From Andreprevotia sp. IGB-42 (GTDB taxonomy: Bacteria > Pseudomonadota > Gammaproteobacteria > Burkholderiales > Chitinibacteraceae): a stretch of DNA of 64,000 nt. Under the pieces are notes generated by a model, which was not told the DNA's origin, ran no database searches, and worked only from the letters and a program-made list of their open reading frames with translations. The position numbers and the translations under genes were made by a program. Shown piece after piece: positions 33,613-42,307 of this stretch. The first letter of the stretch is position 1. The number at the start of each line of letters is the position of its first letter. The stretch is from the NCBI RefSeq assembly GCF_009848685.1, contig NZ_WXTX01000003.1, positions 1 through 64,000 on the forward strand, given 5' to 3'.

Positions 33613-34355
33613 TGAGCACGCCCGCCACCCCGACAGTCCCGATCTGGCAATGGCCGCTGCGCCTGCTGTTCGTGGTCGGCGTGGCTTACCCGGTCACGCT
33701 GGCATGGCTGGGCCTGACGCTGCGGCACCGCGAGCGACTGCCCTTGAAGGGCCCCGCCATCATTGTGGCCAACCACAACAGCCATCTGGACATCCTGACG
33801 CTCTACAGCCTGTTTCCGCTGTCGCGGGTGCTGAACGTGCGCCCTGCCGCCGCGGCCGATTATTTTCTGGTGAACCGCTGGCTGGCGTGGTTTGCCACGC
33901 ATGTGGTGGGCATCATCCCGGTGATGCGCGGCGGTGCCAGCAAATCGGTCGATCCGCTGGCCGGATGCGCAGCCGCACTGGAGGCCGGGCGCATCGTCAT
34001 CCTGTTCCCGGAGGGCACGCGCGGCGAGCCCGGGCAACTGTCCGAGTTGAAATCCGGCCTGTGGCACCTTGCCCGCCGCTATCCGGACATCCCCATCGTG
34101 CCCGTTTACATGTACGGGCTGGGTCGGGTGATGGCCAAGGGGCAGCGTGTACCGGTGCCCTTCTTTGTCGATGTCTATGTCGACCGGCCCTTTTGCTGGC
34201 ATGAAGACAAGGTCCGTTTCAAGAACGATCTGCAGGCACGTTTTGTTGCCCTGCAGCGCAAAGTGACGGGGCAAGCAGCAGCCCCGCGCGAAACCCGCTC
34301 CGCCACTCCGGATGCCGCACGGCAGGTACCCGGAACGGAACCCAGACAAGGCTAG
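33612..34355 (+). CDS. PlsC-type 1-acylglycerol-phosphate acyltransferase
   Basis: 247 residues. VANHNSHLDILTLY has the HxxxxD catalytic motif, LNVRPAAAADYF and VGIIPVMRGG fill the second block, and LFPEGTRGEPGQL is the acceptor-binding EGTR motif. There is an N-terminal membrane anchor (WPLRLLFVVGVAYPVTLAWLG). It acylates lysophosphatidate or a related lysolipid. It overlaps the upstream gene by one base (TGATG). E. coli ynbABCD has no such gene as I remember it, so this is an addition that would let the operon build its own phosphatidate. Confidence 0.83.
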   Translation: MSTPATPTVPIWQWPLRLLFVVGVAYPVTLAWLGLTLRHRERLPLKGPAIIVANHNSHLDILTLYSLFPLSRVLNVRPAAAADYFLVNRWLAWFATHVVGIIPVMRGGASKSVDPLAGCAAALEAGRIVILFPEGTRGEPGQLSELKSGLWHLARRYPDIPIVPVYMYGLGRVMAKGQRVPVPFFVDVYVDRPFCWHEDKVRFKNDLQARFVALQRKVTGQAAAPRETRSATPDAARQVPGTEPRQG

Positions 34356-34357
34356 CC

Positions 34358-36106
34358 ATGCGCCACGCAGAAGAACACCTTTTCCATACATTCGACGGCA
34401 CCCAGCTTTTCTACCGTCATTGGCCGGCCGAGGATAACGCGCCGGCAGACCGGATCATCGTCCTGTTCCATCGCGGCCACGAGCATTCCGGTCGGTTGCA
34501 GCACGTGGTGGATGAACTGGCGATGCCCGGCGTGCCGGTATTTGCCTGGGATGCACGCGGCCACGGCCGCTCGCCGGGCGAGCGCGGCTTCAGCCCCAGC
34601 CTGGGTGCATCGGTCAGGGATGTGGATGCGTTCGTGCGCCACGCATCGCAAGTGAGCGGCGTGCCGATGGAAAACGTGCTGATCATCGCGCAAAGCGTGG
34701 GCGCAGTGCTGGTGGCCACCTGGGTGCACGACTATGCGCCGCGTATTCGCGGCATGGTGCTGGCGTCGCCGGCGTTCAGGGTGAAACTGTATGTGCCGCT
34801 GGCACGACCGGGCCTCGCGCTGCTGGAAAAGCTGCGCGGCCGTTTCTTTGTCAATTCCTATGTGAAAGCGCGCTTTCTCAGCCACGATCCGGAACGCATC
34901 GCCTCCTATGAGGCCGATCCGCTGATCACGCGGCCGATTGCATCGCATATCCTGCTGGCGCTGTACGAAGCTGCCGAGCGCGTGGTGGCGGATGCCGGCG
35001 CCATCACCGTACCCACGCAATTGCTGATTTCCGGTGCCGACTTCGTGGTGCACCACGAACCGCAGCACGCATTTTTTGATCGGCTGGGCAGCGCAGTGAA
35101 GGAAAAGCACGTGCTGGAAGGCTTCTATCACGACACGCTGGGCGAGCGTGATCGCAAGCTCGCTTTCGACAAGATCCGTGTATTTGTCGACAAGATCTAC
35201 GCTGACAACGAATCCGGGCCTGATCTGCTGGCTGCAGACCGCCACGGCCATACCGCACATGAATACCGCACCCTGCAGCAACCGCTGGCTGCACTCTCCC
35301 CGAAGGGGCTGTACTACGGGCTGACCCGACTGAACATGCGCACGCTGGGCAGCCTGTCGGATGGCATCAAGCTGGGCCTGCAAACCGGTTTTGATTCCGG
35401 CAGTACGCTCGATTACGTGTACCGCAACCAGGTGACCGGCAGCACGCCGCTGGGCAAGCTGGCAGACAAGATCTATCTCGACAGCATAGGCTGGCGCGGC
35501 ATCCGCGCCCGCAAACTGCACCTGGAGCAGTTGATTGCCACCGCCGCCGGCAAGCTCAAGGCACGTGGCGAGCCGATCCGCGTGGTAGACATTGCCGCCG
35601 GGCATGGCCGATATGTACTGGATGCGCTGAACCAGATTCCCGATGCAGAACACATCCTGCTGCGAGACTACAGCCCGCTGAACGTGGAACAAGGCAGCAA
35701 GCTGATCGAAGCACGCGGCCTTGCCCACAAGGCGCAGTTCAAACAGGGCGATGCCTTCGATCGCGATAGCCTCTCCACGCTCGACCCCAAGCCGACCTTG
35801 GCGATCGTTTCCGGGCTGTATGAACTGTTTCCGGATAACCCGCCCATTCTGGCCTCGTTGAAGGGGCTGGCAGATGCGGTACCGGTTGGCGGCTATCTGG
35901 TCTACACCAACCAGCCGTGGCACCCGCAGCTGGAAATGATTGCACGCGCGCTGACCAGCCACCGCGATGGCCAACCGTGGGTGATGCGGCGCCGCACGCA
36001 GGCGGAAATGGATGCACTCGTGACCGCTGCTGGCTTCAGGAAGCTCACACAGCTGATCGACGAATGGGGCATCTTCAGCGTTTCACTGGCCGAGCGGGTG
36101 GCATGA
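34358..36106 (+). CDS. ynbC: Alpha/beta-hydrolase - methyltransferase fusion (YnbC-like)
   Basis: 582 residues, close to E. coli YnbC. Residues 1-285 form a monoglyceride-lipase-like alpha/beta hydrolase: AWDARGHGRSPGERG, the nucleophile elbow IIAQSVGAVLVA (Ser about 112), and FYHDTLGERD carrying the late histidine. Residues about 330-582 form a class I methyltransferase with IRVVDIAAGHGRYVLDAL (SAM motif I) and TLAIVSGLYELFPDN. No membrane helices. The fusion suggests deacylation or ester hydrolysis coupled to methylation of a lipid intermediate; the substrate is unknown. Begins two bases after the upstream stop and overlaps the next gene by four. Confidence 0.8.
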   Translation: MRHAEEHLFHTFDGTQLFYRHWPAEDNAPADRIIVLFHRGHEHSGRLQHVVDELAMPGVPVFAWDARGHGRSPGERGFSPSLGASVRDVDAFVRHASQVSGVPMENVLIIAQSVGAVLVATWVHDYAPRIRGMVLASPAFRVKLYVPLARPGLALLEKLRGRFFVNSYVKARFLSHDPERIASYEADPLITRPIASHILLALYEAAERVVADAGAITVPTQLLISGADFVVHHEPQHAFFDRLGSAVKEKHVLEGFYHDTLGERDRKLAFDKIRVFVDKIYADNESGPDLLAADRHGHTAHEYRTLQQPLAALSPKGLYYGLTRLNMRTLGSLSDGIKLGLQTGFDSGSTLDYVYRNQVTGSTPLGKLADKIYLDSIGWRGIRARKLHLEQLIATAAGKLKARGEPIRVVDIAAGHGRYVLDALNQIPDAEHILLRDYSPLNVEQGSKLIEARGLAHKAQFKQGDAFDRDSLSTLDPKPTLAIVSGLYELFPDNPPILASLKGLADAVPVGGYLVYTNQPWHPQLEMIARALTSHRDGQPWVMRRRTQAEMDALVTAAGFRKLTQLIDEWGIFSVSLAERVA

Positions 36107-37413
36107 GCACAGCTACGCAGCGGCCATGGCGGGCAGCCGCGCTCTGGTTGATGTTTCTGGGGCCGTTCTTTTTCCTGAGCTATGGCTTTGCCAATACACA
36201 TACCGCCGGTTTGCCGCAGGTGGGCAGCATGGCGTTCAGCTGGGAAAAGCACATCCCGTTCTGGCCCTGGACCATCGTGCCGTACTGGAGCATCGACCTG
36301 CTGTACGCGGCATCCGTATTGCTGTGCGTGAACCGGCGCGAGCTCGATACCCATGCACTGCGGCTGGCGCTGGCCACCGGCGTCTCGGTCATCGGCTTCC
36401 TGCTGTTTCCGCTCAGGTTCTCCTTCACCCGGCCAGAAACCGACGGGCTGTTCGGTGCGCTGTTTGCATCGCTGACCAGTTTTGACCTGCCCTTCAACCA
36501 GGCGCCTTCATTACACATTTCGCTGCTGTGGATACTGTGGTTGCGTTACGCCGCGCATACCGGCCCGCGCTGGCGCTGGTTGCTGCATGGCTGGTTTTCC
36601 CTGATCGGCCTCTCGGTACTAACCACCTGGCAGCATCACGTCATCGACGTGATCAGCGGATTAATGGTAGGCATGCTGATCACCCATGCGCTGCCCATGC
36701 CTCCACACCACTGGCAGCACTGGCAGGCCGGCAATACGCAGCGGGCACGCTTGCTGGGCGGCCTCTACCTGCTGGGCGCGGCGCTTTGTGCGCTGCCAGC
36801 CGGCTTGCTGGGCGGCTGGTACTGGCTGCTGCTGTGGCCGTGCACCGCGCTGGCGCTGGTCGCGCTGGCTTACCTGTTGGTGGGCCCGGGCATTTTCCAG
36901 AAAGGGCCTGATGGGCGCTACACGCTCACTGCCGCATTCCTGCTGGCGCCGCACCGGCTGGGCGCATGGCTGTCATACCGGCGCTATCTGCCTGGCCTGA
37001 GCCCGGCTGGCTGGGTAACACCCGAAGTGGCCATCGGCCATTATCCACAGCCCGCGGATCTGGCCGGTGTGGCCGGTGTACTCGATCTGGCTGCAGAACT
37101 GCCGCGCAGTCGCACCACAGCAAAGCTGACATATGCCGCCTGTCCCTTGCTGGACCTGGTGCCCCCTTCGGAGCGCGAACTCGAGCAAGCACTGGCCACC
37201 CTCACGCAATTGCGTAAAAACGGCCCGGTGTTGATCCATTGCGCGCTGGGGCTATCGCGCAGTGCCACGGTTGTTGCCGCTTGGTTGCTGGCCAGTGGAC
37301 AGGCGGCGGACATGGCCAGTGCCATTGCGCGGGTGCGCAAGGCGCGTGGCGGCGTGGTACTGCACGAGCCGCATACGGCATTGTTGCAGCGCTGGGCAGC
37401 GGCCAGATCATGA
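36103..37413 (+). CDS. ynbD: PAP2 phosphatase - dual-specificity phosphatase fusion (YnbD-like)
   Basis: 436 residues, matching YnbD architecture. The first 280 residues are a membrane PAP2-type domain: PSLHISLLWILW, and SVLTTWQHHVIDVISG with the catalytic SxxxxxxHxxxD pattern (the earlier KxxxxxxRP motif appears as RFSFTRPETD). The C-terminal 140 residues are a cysteine phosphatase with VLIHCALGLSRSATVVAAW, the HCx5RS signature. One half could dephosphorylate a lipid phosphate in the membrane, and the other a phospho-intermediate such as a phosphatidylglycerophosphate-like head group (compare PTPMT1). Four-base overlaps on both sides. Confidence 0.82.
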   Translation: MSTATQRPWRAAALWLMFLGPFFFLSYGFANTHTAGLPQVGSMAFSWEKHIPFWPWTIVPYWSIDLLYAASVLLCVNRRELDTHALRLALATGVSVIGFLLFPLRFSFTRPETDGLFGALFASLTSFDLPFNQAPSLHISLLWILWLRYAAHTGPRWRWLLHGWFSLIGLSVLTTWQHHVIDVISGLMVGMLITHALPMPPHHWQHWQAGNTQRARLLGGLYLLGAALCALPAGLLGGWYWLLLWPCTALALVALAYLLVGPGIFQKGPDGRYTLTAAFLLAPHRLGAWLSYRRYLPGLSPAGWVTPEVAIGHYPQPADLAGVAGVLDLAAELPRSRTTAKLTYAACPLLDLVPPSERELEQALATLTQLRKNGPVLIHCALGLSRSATVVAAWLLASGQAADMASAIARVRKARGGVVLHEPHTALLQRWAAARS

Positions 37414-37859
37414 GCAATGCCGATCAGCAACGTGAACCACCATACGATCTGCAACATCAGAGTGCAGGCGCGGTCTTGCTGGCCGCGCTCGCGATAGCCA
37501 GCCGCCTGACGTACTTTTCCGCTGCATTGCTGGTGCTGGCTGCCGCATGCGTTTTCCTGGCGCCACTGATTGCAAAGATTCTGCTGCTTGCATCGGTCGT
37601 GCTGGCGCTCGGTGTGCAATACCATGGCGCGCGGCTGATGTTCGACCGCGCGCTGTTTGCCGCGCTCTATGCGCCAGATTGCGATACCGCAGCGTTTGAT
37701 CTGGCGCTGGCAACGCTCACCGGCAAAGCACCCGCCAATCCGCCACGCAGCATGGCATCGCGCTGGCAAGGTGTGTTGCGGCTATTGCGCCGCCTGCTGT
37801 GCTTGTTCGCGCTGCAGATCATTGCGCTATTGCTGGCCTTGCTTGCAACGCTGCGCTGA
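37410..37859 (+). CDS. Small membrane protein ending the lipid operon
   Basis: 149 residues, start overlapping the previous stop (ATGA). Hydrophobic stretches at about 20-65 (AGAVLLAALAIAS, ALLVLAAACVFLAPLI, ILLLASVVLALGV) and at 127-147 suggest three to four helices, with a cytosolic loop of about 50 residues rich in Ala and Pro. I recognise no family. The overlap implies that its job is tied to the lipid pathway, for example as a scaffold or transport component, but that is inference. gph follows after 44 bases. Confidence 0.68.
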   Translation: MSNADQQREPPYDLQHQSAGAVLLAALAIASRLTYFSAALLVLAAACVFLAPLIAKILLLASVVLALGVQYHGARLMFDRALFAALYAPDCDTAAFDLALATLTGKAPANPPRSMASRWQGVLRLLRRLLCLFALQIIALLLALLATLR

Positions 37860-37903
37860 AAACGCCATTAGAATCACGCTTTTCCCCATATCCGGATCAG
37901 CCC

Positions 37904-38578
37904 ATGCCCATCAGCGCCATTGCCTTCGACCTCGACGGTACCCTCATCGATTCCGTGCATGATCTGGCCGCCGCCGCCAATCTGGCCCGCGCCGATCTGG
38001 GCCTGGCACCGCTGGCAGTAGCCACGGTTGCCAGCTATGTGGGCGATGGCGCATCCAGCCTGGTGGCGCGCACGCTGGCAGACGACCACCACGCCGAATA
38101 CACAGGCAGCCCGGTGCAAAAAGAGGCCATGGCGCGTTTCGATGCGCATTACACCGCCGGGCTGAAGGTAGTCACCGATTTCTATCCCAGCGTGCAGGCC
38201 ACGCTGGCAACGCTGCATCAGCGTTACCCGCTGGCCATTGTCACCAACAAACCGGAGCGCTATACGCTGCCGCTGCTGGCCTTGCTGGGCATCCATGAGC
38301 ACTTTGACTGCATCGTGGCTGGCGATACGCTGGCGCAGAAGAAACCGGCGGCAGAACCGCTGCTGCATGTGACAGCGGCCTTCAATATCGAACCGGCAGC
38401 ACTGCTGATGGTGGGCGATTCGAAAAACGACCTGCTGGCCGCACGCGCAGCCGGCTGCCCCATCGTAATGGTGGATTACGGCTACGGCGATGACGTGGCG
38501 GCACTGGGCGCGGATGCACTGGTATCGGCGTTCGACATGCTGCCCGAATTGATTACCCATCTGGATGCCCGGTCCTGA
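37904..38578 (+). CDS. gph: Phosphoglycolate phosphatase (HAD family)
   Basis: 224 residues. HAD motifs: FDLDGTLIDS (nucleophile Asp), IVTNKPERY (motif II), QKKPAAEPLL (motif III lysine) and VGDSKNDLLAARAAGC (motif IV). The cap domain with YVGDGASSLVARTL matches Gph, which removes phosphoglycolate produced by DNA repair. A TAGAAT box (37868-37873) in the 44-base gap could give a promoter separate from the lipid operon. Normally next to rpe, as part of a rpe-gph pair; the six lipid genes lie between them here. Confidence 0.9.
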   Translation: MPISAIAFDLDGTLIDSVHDLAAAANLARADLGLAPLAVATVASYVGDGASSLVARTLADDHHAEYTGSPVQKEAMARFDAHYTAGLKVVTDFYPSVQATLATLHQRYPLAIVTNKPERYTLPLLALLGIHEHFDCIVAGDTLAQKKPAAEPLLHVTAAFNIEPAALLMVGDSKNDLLAARAAGCPIVMVDYGYGDDVAALGADALVSAFDMLPELITHLDARS

Positions 38579-38623
38579 CAGACGGCATGCTGCAGACGCG
38601 TAGCATGGGATGTCGGCAGGCAA

Positions 38624-39424
38624 TCAGAGCTTGAGTGACTCGATCAACGCCAGTTCGTCGTTGCTGAAGCCCGCTTCCAGTCGCGCCGGGTAATTGAGTG
38701 CACCGCGGAATGCCGGCGCCTCGTATTCACGCAGCAGCCGCACGAACGTAGCCACCGGCTCCAGCCCGCGTTGCGCGCAGCACCAGTGGTACCAGCGGTT
38801 GCCGGTCTGCACATGGCCGATTTCATCACGCAGGATGATGTCGAGGATTTCGCAGGCGCGCTTGTCGCCGGCACCGGCCAATTTGCCGCGTATCGGTGGC
38901 GTGGCATCCAGGCCACGCGCTTCGAGGATGCGTGGCACCAGTGCCATGCGCACCAGCACATCGTCCGCCGTCTTGACTGCCATATCCCACAGGCCGTCAT
39001 GCGCGGGGAAATCCCCGTAATCGTAGCCCAGCGTGCGCAGATGCTCGCGCAACAGCGTGAAATGCAATGCCTCCTCCCTGGCAACCTGCAGCCAGTCATT
39101 CACGTAGGCATCGGGCATGTCGCGGAAGCGGTGCACGGCGTCCAGCGCCAGGTTGATCGCATTGAATTCGATATGGGCAATGGCATGCAACAAGGCCGCA
39201 CGCCCCTCGCGGGTGCTGACCTTGCGCTGCACCAGTTCCGCCGGTGCCACCAATATCGGCCTGGCAGGCCGCCCCGGAGCAGCCACCGGCATCATCGGCA
39301 CTGCGGCAGAGCGCGATGCGCTGCCGCCGGAAAGCTGTGTGGTCATGGCCGCTTTGCGCTGCGGATCAGCCTCCTGCAGGGCCGCTAGCACAAGCGCATC
39401 GAAAGAGAGATCTTCAGTTCCCAT
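38624..39424 (-). CDS. DUF455 ferritin-like protein
   Basis: 266 residues. A helical four-helix-bundle core carries plausible diiron ligands: LLHAIAHIEFNAINLALDA, QVAREEALHFTLL and IILRDEIGHVQTGN, each with E-x-x-H-like spacing. This is the DUF455 family, related in fold to MiaE-type tRNA hydroxylases; its reaction is not established. The N-terminal 65 residues are variable and probably disordered. It converges with gph (45 bases). Confidence 0.8.
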   Translation of the reverse strand: MGTEDLSFDALVLAALQEADPQRKAAMTTQLSGGSASRSAAVPMMPVAAPGRPARPILVAPAELVQRKVSTREGRAALLHAIAHIEFNAINLALDAVHRFRDMPDAYVNDWLQVAREEALHFTLLREHLRTLGYDYGDFPAHDGLWDMAVKTADDVLVRMALVPRILEARGLDATPPIRGKLAGAGDKRACEILDIILRDEIGHVQTGNRWYHWCCAQRGLEPVATFVRLLREYEAPAFRGALNYPARLEAGFSNDELALIESLKL

Positions 39425-39555
39425 AGGACATTGTAATTAGTACACGCGATGACAGCCGAATAGTTACGGGTTTCTTTTTTCTGTGGATTTTAAGATGTAG
39501 CCATCATTCGCCGTTAGCACGATTCCATCCCCGGCGACGTTCAAGGAGAAATACC

Positions 39556-39879
39556 ATGACTGCCAAATCCGTCAACCCACGCGAAATCCGCCACGAACTG
39601 GGCATGAACCAGCAGGAATTCTGGGGCAAGATCGGCGTGACGCAAAGCGGTGGCTCGCGCTATGAAAGCGGCCGTGCCATGCCCAAGCCCGTGAAGGAAC
39701 TGCTGCGCGTAGTGCACGTGGAGCGCATCGATCTGGCTGAAATCGGCAAGGACGATGTAGCGGTACTGCAATACCTGAAGCAGAACCGCCCGGAGCTCTA
39801 CCAGCTGTTGCTGGAAGCCAGTGAGCCGGGCCAGGCTGCGCCGGCTCAGGCCAGGCATGTAGCCCATTCGGCATCCTGA
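39556..39879 (+). CDS. Small helix-turn-helix protein
   Basis: ATG 39556 follows AAGGAG; 107 residues. REIRHELGMNQQEFWGKIGV and TQSGGSRYESGRAMPKPVKELL form an XRE-like HTH in which the recognition helix contains TQSGGSRYE. The C-terminal 40 residues include a short helix (VAVLQYLKQNRPELYQLLLEA) and an Ala/Gln-rich tail. Its upstream region, 39425-39555, has a TTTTAAGATG element but no clear operator. Probably a DNA-binding regulator; targets unknown. Confidence 0.7.
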   Translation: MTAKSVNPREIRHELGMNQQEFWGKIGVTQSGGSRYESGRAMPKPVKELLRVVHVERIDLAEIGKDDVAVLQYLKQNRPELYQLLLEASEPGQAAPAQARHVAHSAS

Positions 39880-39938
39880 GCCAGACAACGTTCTGACCTC
39901 AGCACCAACCACGCAGCCAGCCTGGCTGGCCGTGTGCG

Positions 39939-40808
39939 TTACACGCTGAGCTTGACGGCATAGCCGAGCGCCTCGATGCGCACGGCCAGTGCCCGCATCC
40001 ATTCTGCCGGTGCCGCCTGCAAACGCGGGGCTTCCGGCTGCATGGAAGGCCGCGCCAGGCCATACAGCAGTACCCCTTGCAATGCAATGCCCGCGTCCGG
40101 CAATGCCTGCAGATAGCTGCAGTAGGCATCCAGTTCGGCGGAGGACGGCAAAATGCCATCCTGGCTGAACATGCAGGTTTGCATCCATGTCGGGCAGGCT
40201 GCGCTGGCAGCGGCAAGATGCCTCGTAACGGCATCGTGCCTGAGCTGCACCTGGTTGACCATACTGAAACCATCCTGCGGCGCACGATCAACCTTGAACC
40301 AGATTTCCCCTCCGAGCGCGCGCATGCGTGCTGCTGCTTGCTGCACCGCGGATTTGTAAAACTGGCTGCCATTGCTGATCAGCACCAGCTTGATCTTGCC
40401 CAGCAAGCCGAACCTTGCCAGCACCTGCCCCACCCGTTCCACCACCGCCGGAAATTCCGCACTCATCGTCGGTTCGCCATTGCCGGAGAAAGCCACGTCA
40501 TTGAGCCGGCGCGCACCATCAGGCACGCGCTGCTGCATGAAATCGCCATGCACGATGTCATCCAGCATGTGCACCAGCTCGGCCTCAAGCTGGGCAATAT
40601 CGATGTTTGGCGGGCCGCCACGCTGCAGATCCGGCACCTGGCAATACAGACAACGCCAATTACAGGCATTGTTGGGGTTGAGATTGATCCCCACCGATAC
40701 GCCGCCCGCGCGGCGCGAAATCACCGGGTAGACGTAGGTAAACCCGGCGTTATCGCGATCATGGTTGTCCACCCGCAACGGAATGACGGTTTTGACGCCA
40801 TCAGGCAT
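39939..40808 (-). CDS. Radical SAM protein (COG0731-like)
   Basis: 289 residues. NNACNWRCLYCQVPDL has the CxxxCxxC that binds the 4Fe-4S cluster and SAM. VAFSGNGEPTMSAEFP is the GGE-like SAM motif, and LVLISNGSQF the next strand. The layout resembles wyosine/TYW1-like COG0731 proteins but lacks a flavodoxin domain, and its substrate is not known. No C-terminal auxiliary cluster motif is visible. The start overlaps the end of the universal stress gene by eight bases, so the two are translationally coupled. Confidence 0.8.
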   Translation of the reverse strand: MPDGVKTVIPLRVDNHDRDNAGFTYVYPVISRRAGGVSVGINLNPNNACNWRCLYCQVPDLQRGGPPNIDIAQLEAELVHMLDDIVHGDFMQQRVPDGARRLNDVAFSGNGEPTMSAEFPAVVERVGQVLARFGLLGKIKLVLISNGSQFYKSAVQQAAARMRALGGEIWFKVDRAPQDGFSMVNQVQLRHDAVTRHLAAASAACPTWMQTCMFSQDGILPSSAELDAYCSYLQALPDAGIALQGVLLYGLARPSMQPEAPRLQAAPAEWMRALAVRIEALGYAVKLSV

Positions 40809-41253
40809 TGGCTTTGGCCCGTACCAGCAACACCGGCACGGTAGTCTGGTGCATCACGCCTTCGGCAACGCTGCCCAGTAGCAAATGCGTCAGCCCGCCA
40901 TAACCATGCGTGCCCATCACGATCAGGTCTGCCTGCCAGCCATCGGCGTCCTCGACGATGGTTTTGGCCAGGTTGCCGCCCCACGCTTCCAGCAGCGCGG
41001 TTTCTGCCTCGATACCCGCCTCCTGCATGCGTTCTGCCTGCGTGGCCAACGTGCGCTGGCCGGCACGCCGCAGCGCTTCCTGCAGTTGCGGTACATCCAG
41101 GAATTCGTTTGCACTCCAGGCAAATTGCGCCAGATCGATCACATGCACCAGGCGGACCCTGGCGTGCTGGTCATTGGCAAAACGGGTGGCCTCTTTCAGC
41201 GCGGCAACGCAGGTTTCACTGTCGTCCACCGGCACCAGGATTTTCTGATACAT
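40801..41253 (-). CDS. Universal stress protein, UspA family
   Basis: 150 residues from ATG 41253 (AAGGAG upstream). KILVPVDDSETCVAALKEA opens the fold, and LIVMGTHGYGGLTHLLLGSVAEG carries the ATP-binding GxxGxxxxxxGS(T/V)A motif, so it is likely of the ATP-binding class. First gene of a two-gene unit with the radical SAM protein. Confidence 0.9.
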   Translation of the reverse strand: MYQKILVPVDDSETCVAALKEATRFANDQHARVRLVHVIDLAQFAWSANEFLDVPQLQEALRRAGQRTLATQAERMQEAGIEAETALLEAWGGNLAKTIVEDADGWQADLIVMGTHGYGGLTHLLLGSVAEGVMHQTTVPVLLVRAKANA

Positions 41254-41369
41254 CGCGTTCTCCTTGGGTTTGCGCCCTGTTATCAGTCTAGCAGATGCCC
41301 CCGCATGCGGGTTGCGGTGGCATCGCCACAGACATTACACTTGGCTTACCTTTCCGATTGCAGCAAAAA

Positions 41370-41810
41370 ATGGCCCGCATCAAACTCAACGTGCCCGAAA
41401 TAGTGGATTATTCCACTGTCATCGAGGTGCGGATTACCGATCTCAACTATGGCGGCCATCTTGCCAATCAGGCATTGTTGGCATTGCTGCACGAGGCACG
41501 CGTACGTTTTCTTACTGCGCTGGGCTTCAGCGAGATCGGTAGCACCACGCAGCCGGGCATCATCCTGGCCGATGCGGTGATGGTGTACCGCAGTGAAGCG
41601 TTTGCCGGAGAACAGTTGACGATTACGCTGGCAGCCGATGAAATGGGGCGTAGCAGCTTCGATCTGTACTACCGCGTGAGCGCGGGCGAGCGGCCGGTGG
41701 CCGACGCCAAGACCAGTATTGTTTTTTTTGATTACACAAAGCGCAAAAGCGCCGCGATACCACCCGCCTTTATCGAGGCCTTGCAGGGATTAAGGGAACA
41801 ACAGTCATGA
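41370..41810 (+). CDS. Hotdog-fold acyl-CoA thioesterase (4HBT-like)
   Basis: ATG 41370, 146 residues. VRITDLNYGGHLANQALLAL matches the 4-hydroxybenzoyl-CoA thioesterase signature (D-x-N-x-x-G-H-x-x-N), with catalytic Asp at about 24. The rest fits a hotdog helix and strands. Substrate unknown. Overlaps the TerB-like gene by four bases. Confidence 0.78.
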   Translation: MARIKLNVPEIVDYSTVIEVRITDLNYGGHLANQALLALLHEARVRFLTALGFSEIGSTTQPGIILADAVMVYRSEAFAGEQLTITLAADEMGRSSFDLYYRVSAGERPVADAKTSIVFFDYTKRKSAAIPPAFIEALQGLREQQS

Positions 41811-42223
41811 AGAAATACGCCAACAACAGCCCCGAGGCACAGGCACGCATCCTGGTCATGCAGATGATCTGTGACGGCAATTTCGATCCGGCCGAGATCG
41901 ATGAGCTGGAGCACCTGCATGTGTACGAAGCACTGGGTATCAGTCGCAAGGATTTTATCGTGGTGCTGCAGGATTACTGCAACGACCTCTCCAACGAGGC
42001 CGATGACGAAGGCCAGATCAAACTGATCGACCGCGACCGTATCGACATGCTGCTTGATACCGTGGACGATCCGAAAAAACGCCTGCTAATTGCCGCACTG
42101 GCGCTGGATATTTCCAAGGCCGATAACGAATTCAGCGATGCTGAACTCGCCGTATTCCGTCATATGCTGGGCCGCTGGCATCTGAGCCTGGAACAACTGC
42201 AGGCTGCATTTGCCGCGATCTGA
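41807..42223 (+). CDS. TerB-like acidic helical protein
   Basis: 138 residues, start overlapping the thioesterase stop (ATGA). ARILVMQMICDGNFDPAEIDEL and AALALDISKADNEFSDAELAVF are two repeats with the DG-D-x-E pattern of TerB/tellurite-resistance domains, which bind metal ions through acidic residues. Strongly acidic overall. The function of stand-alone TerB proteins is unknown, and there are no other ter genes here. Confidence 0.7.
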   Translation: MKKYANNSPEAQARILVMQMICDGNFDPAEIDELEHLHVYEALGISRKDFIVVLQDYCNDLSNEADDEGQIKLIDRDRIDMLLDTVDDPKKRLLIAALALDISKADNEFSDAELAVFRHMLGRWHLSLEQLQAAFAAI

Positions 42224-42246
42224 TCGCCTGTCCTACAGTTCAGCAA

Positions 42247-42272
42247 GGCTTGGCCGATAGCATGGCCAAGCC
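42247..42272 (+). repeat. Hairpin between the TerB-like gene and the chemoreceptor gene
   Basis: GGCTTGGCC (42247-42255) and GGCCAAGCC (42264-42272) are exact complements around eight bases. It is followed by CATAAAAAC, not T, so any terminator function would be weak. Confidence 0.5.
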
Positions 42273-42307
42273 CATAAAAACAGCATCAGCTGTTCCAAGG
42301 AATCGGC

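Noticed and set aside
34352-35974. A 540-codon minus-strand frame opposite the hydrolase-methyltransferase gene
   Set aside because: Shadow of a GC-rich gene; no ribosome site, no recognisable domain.
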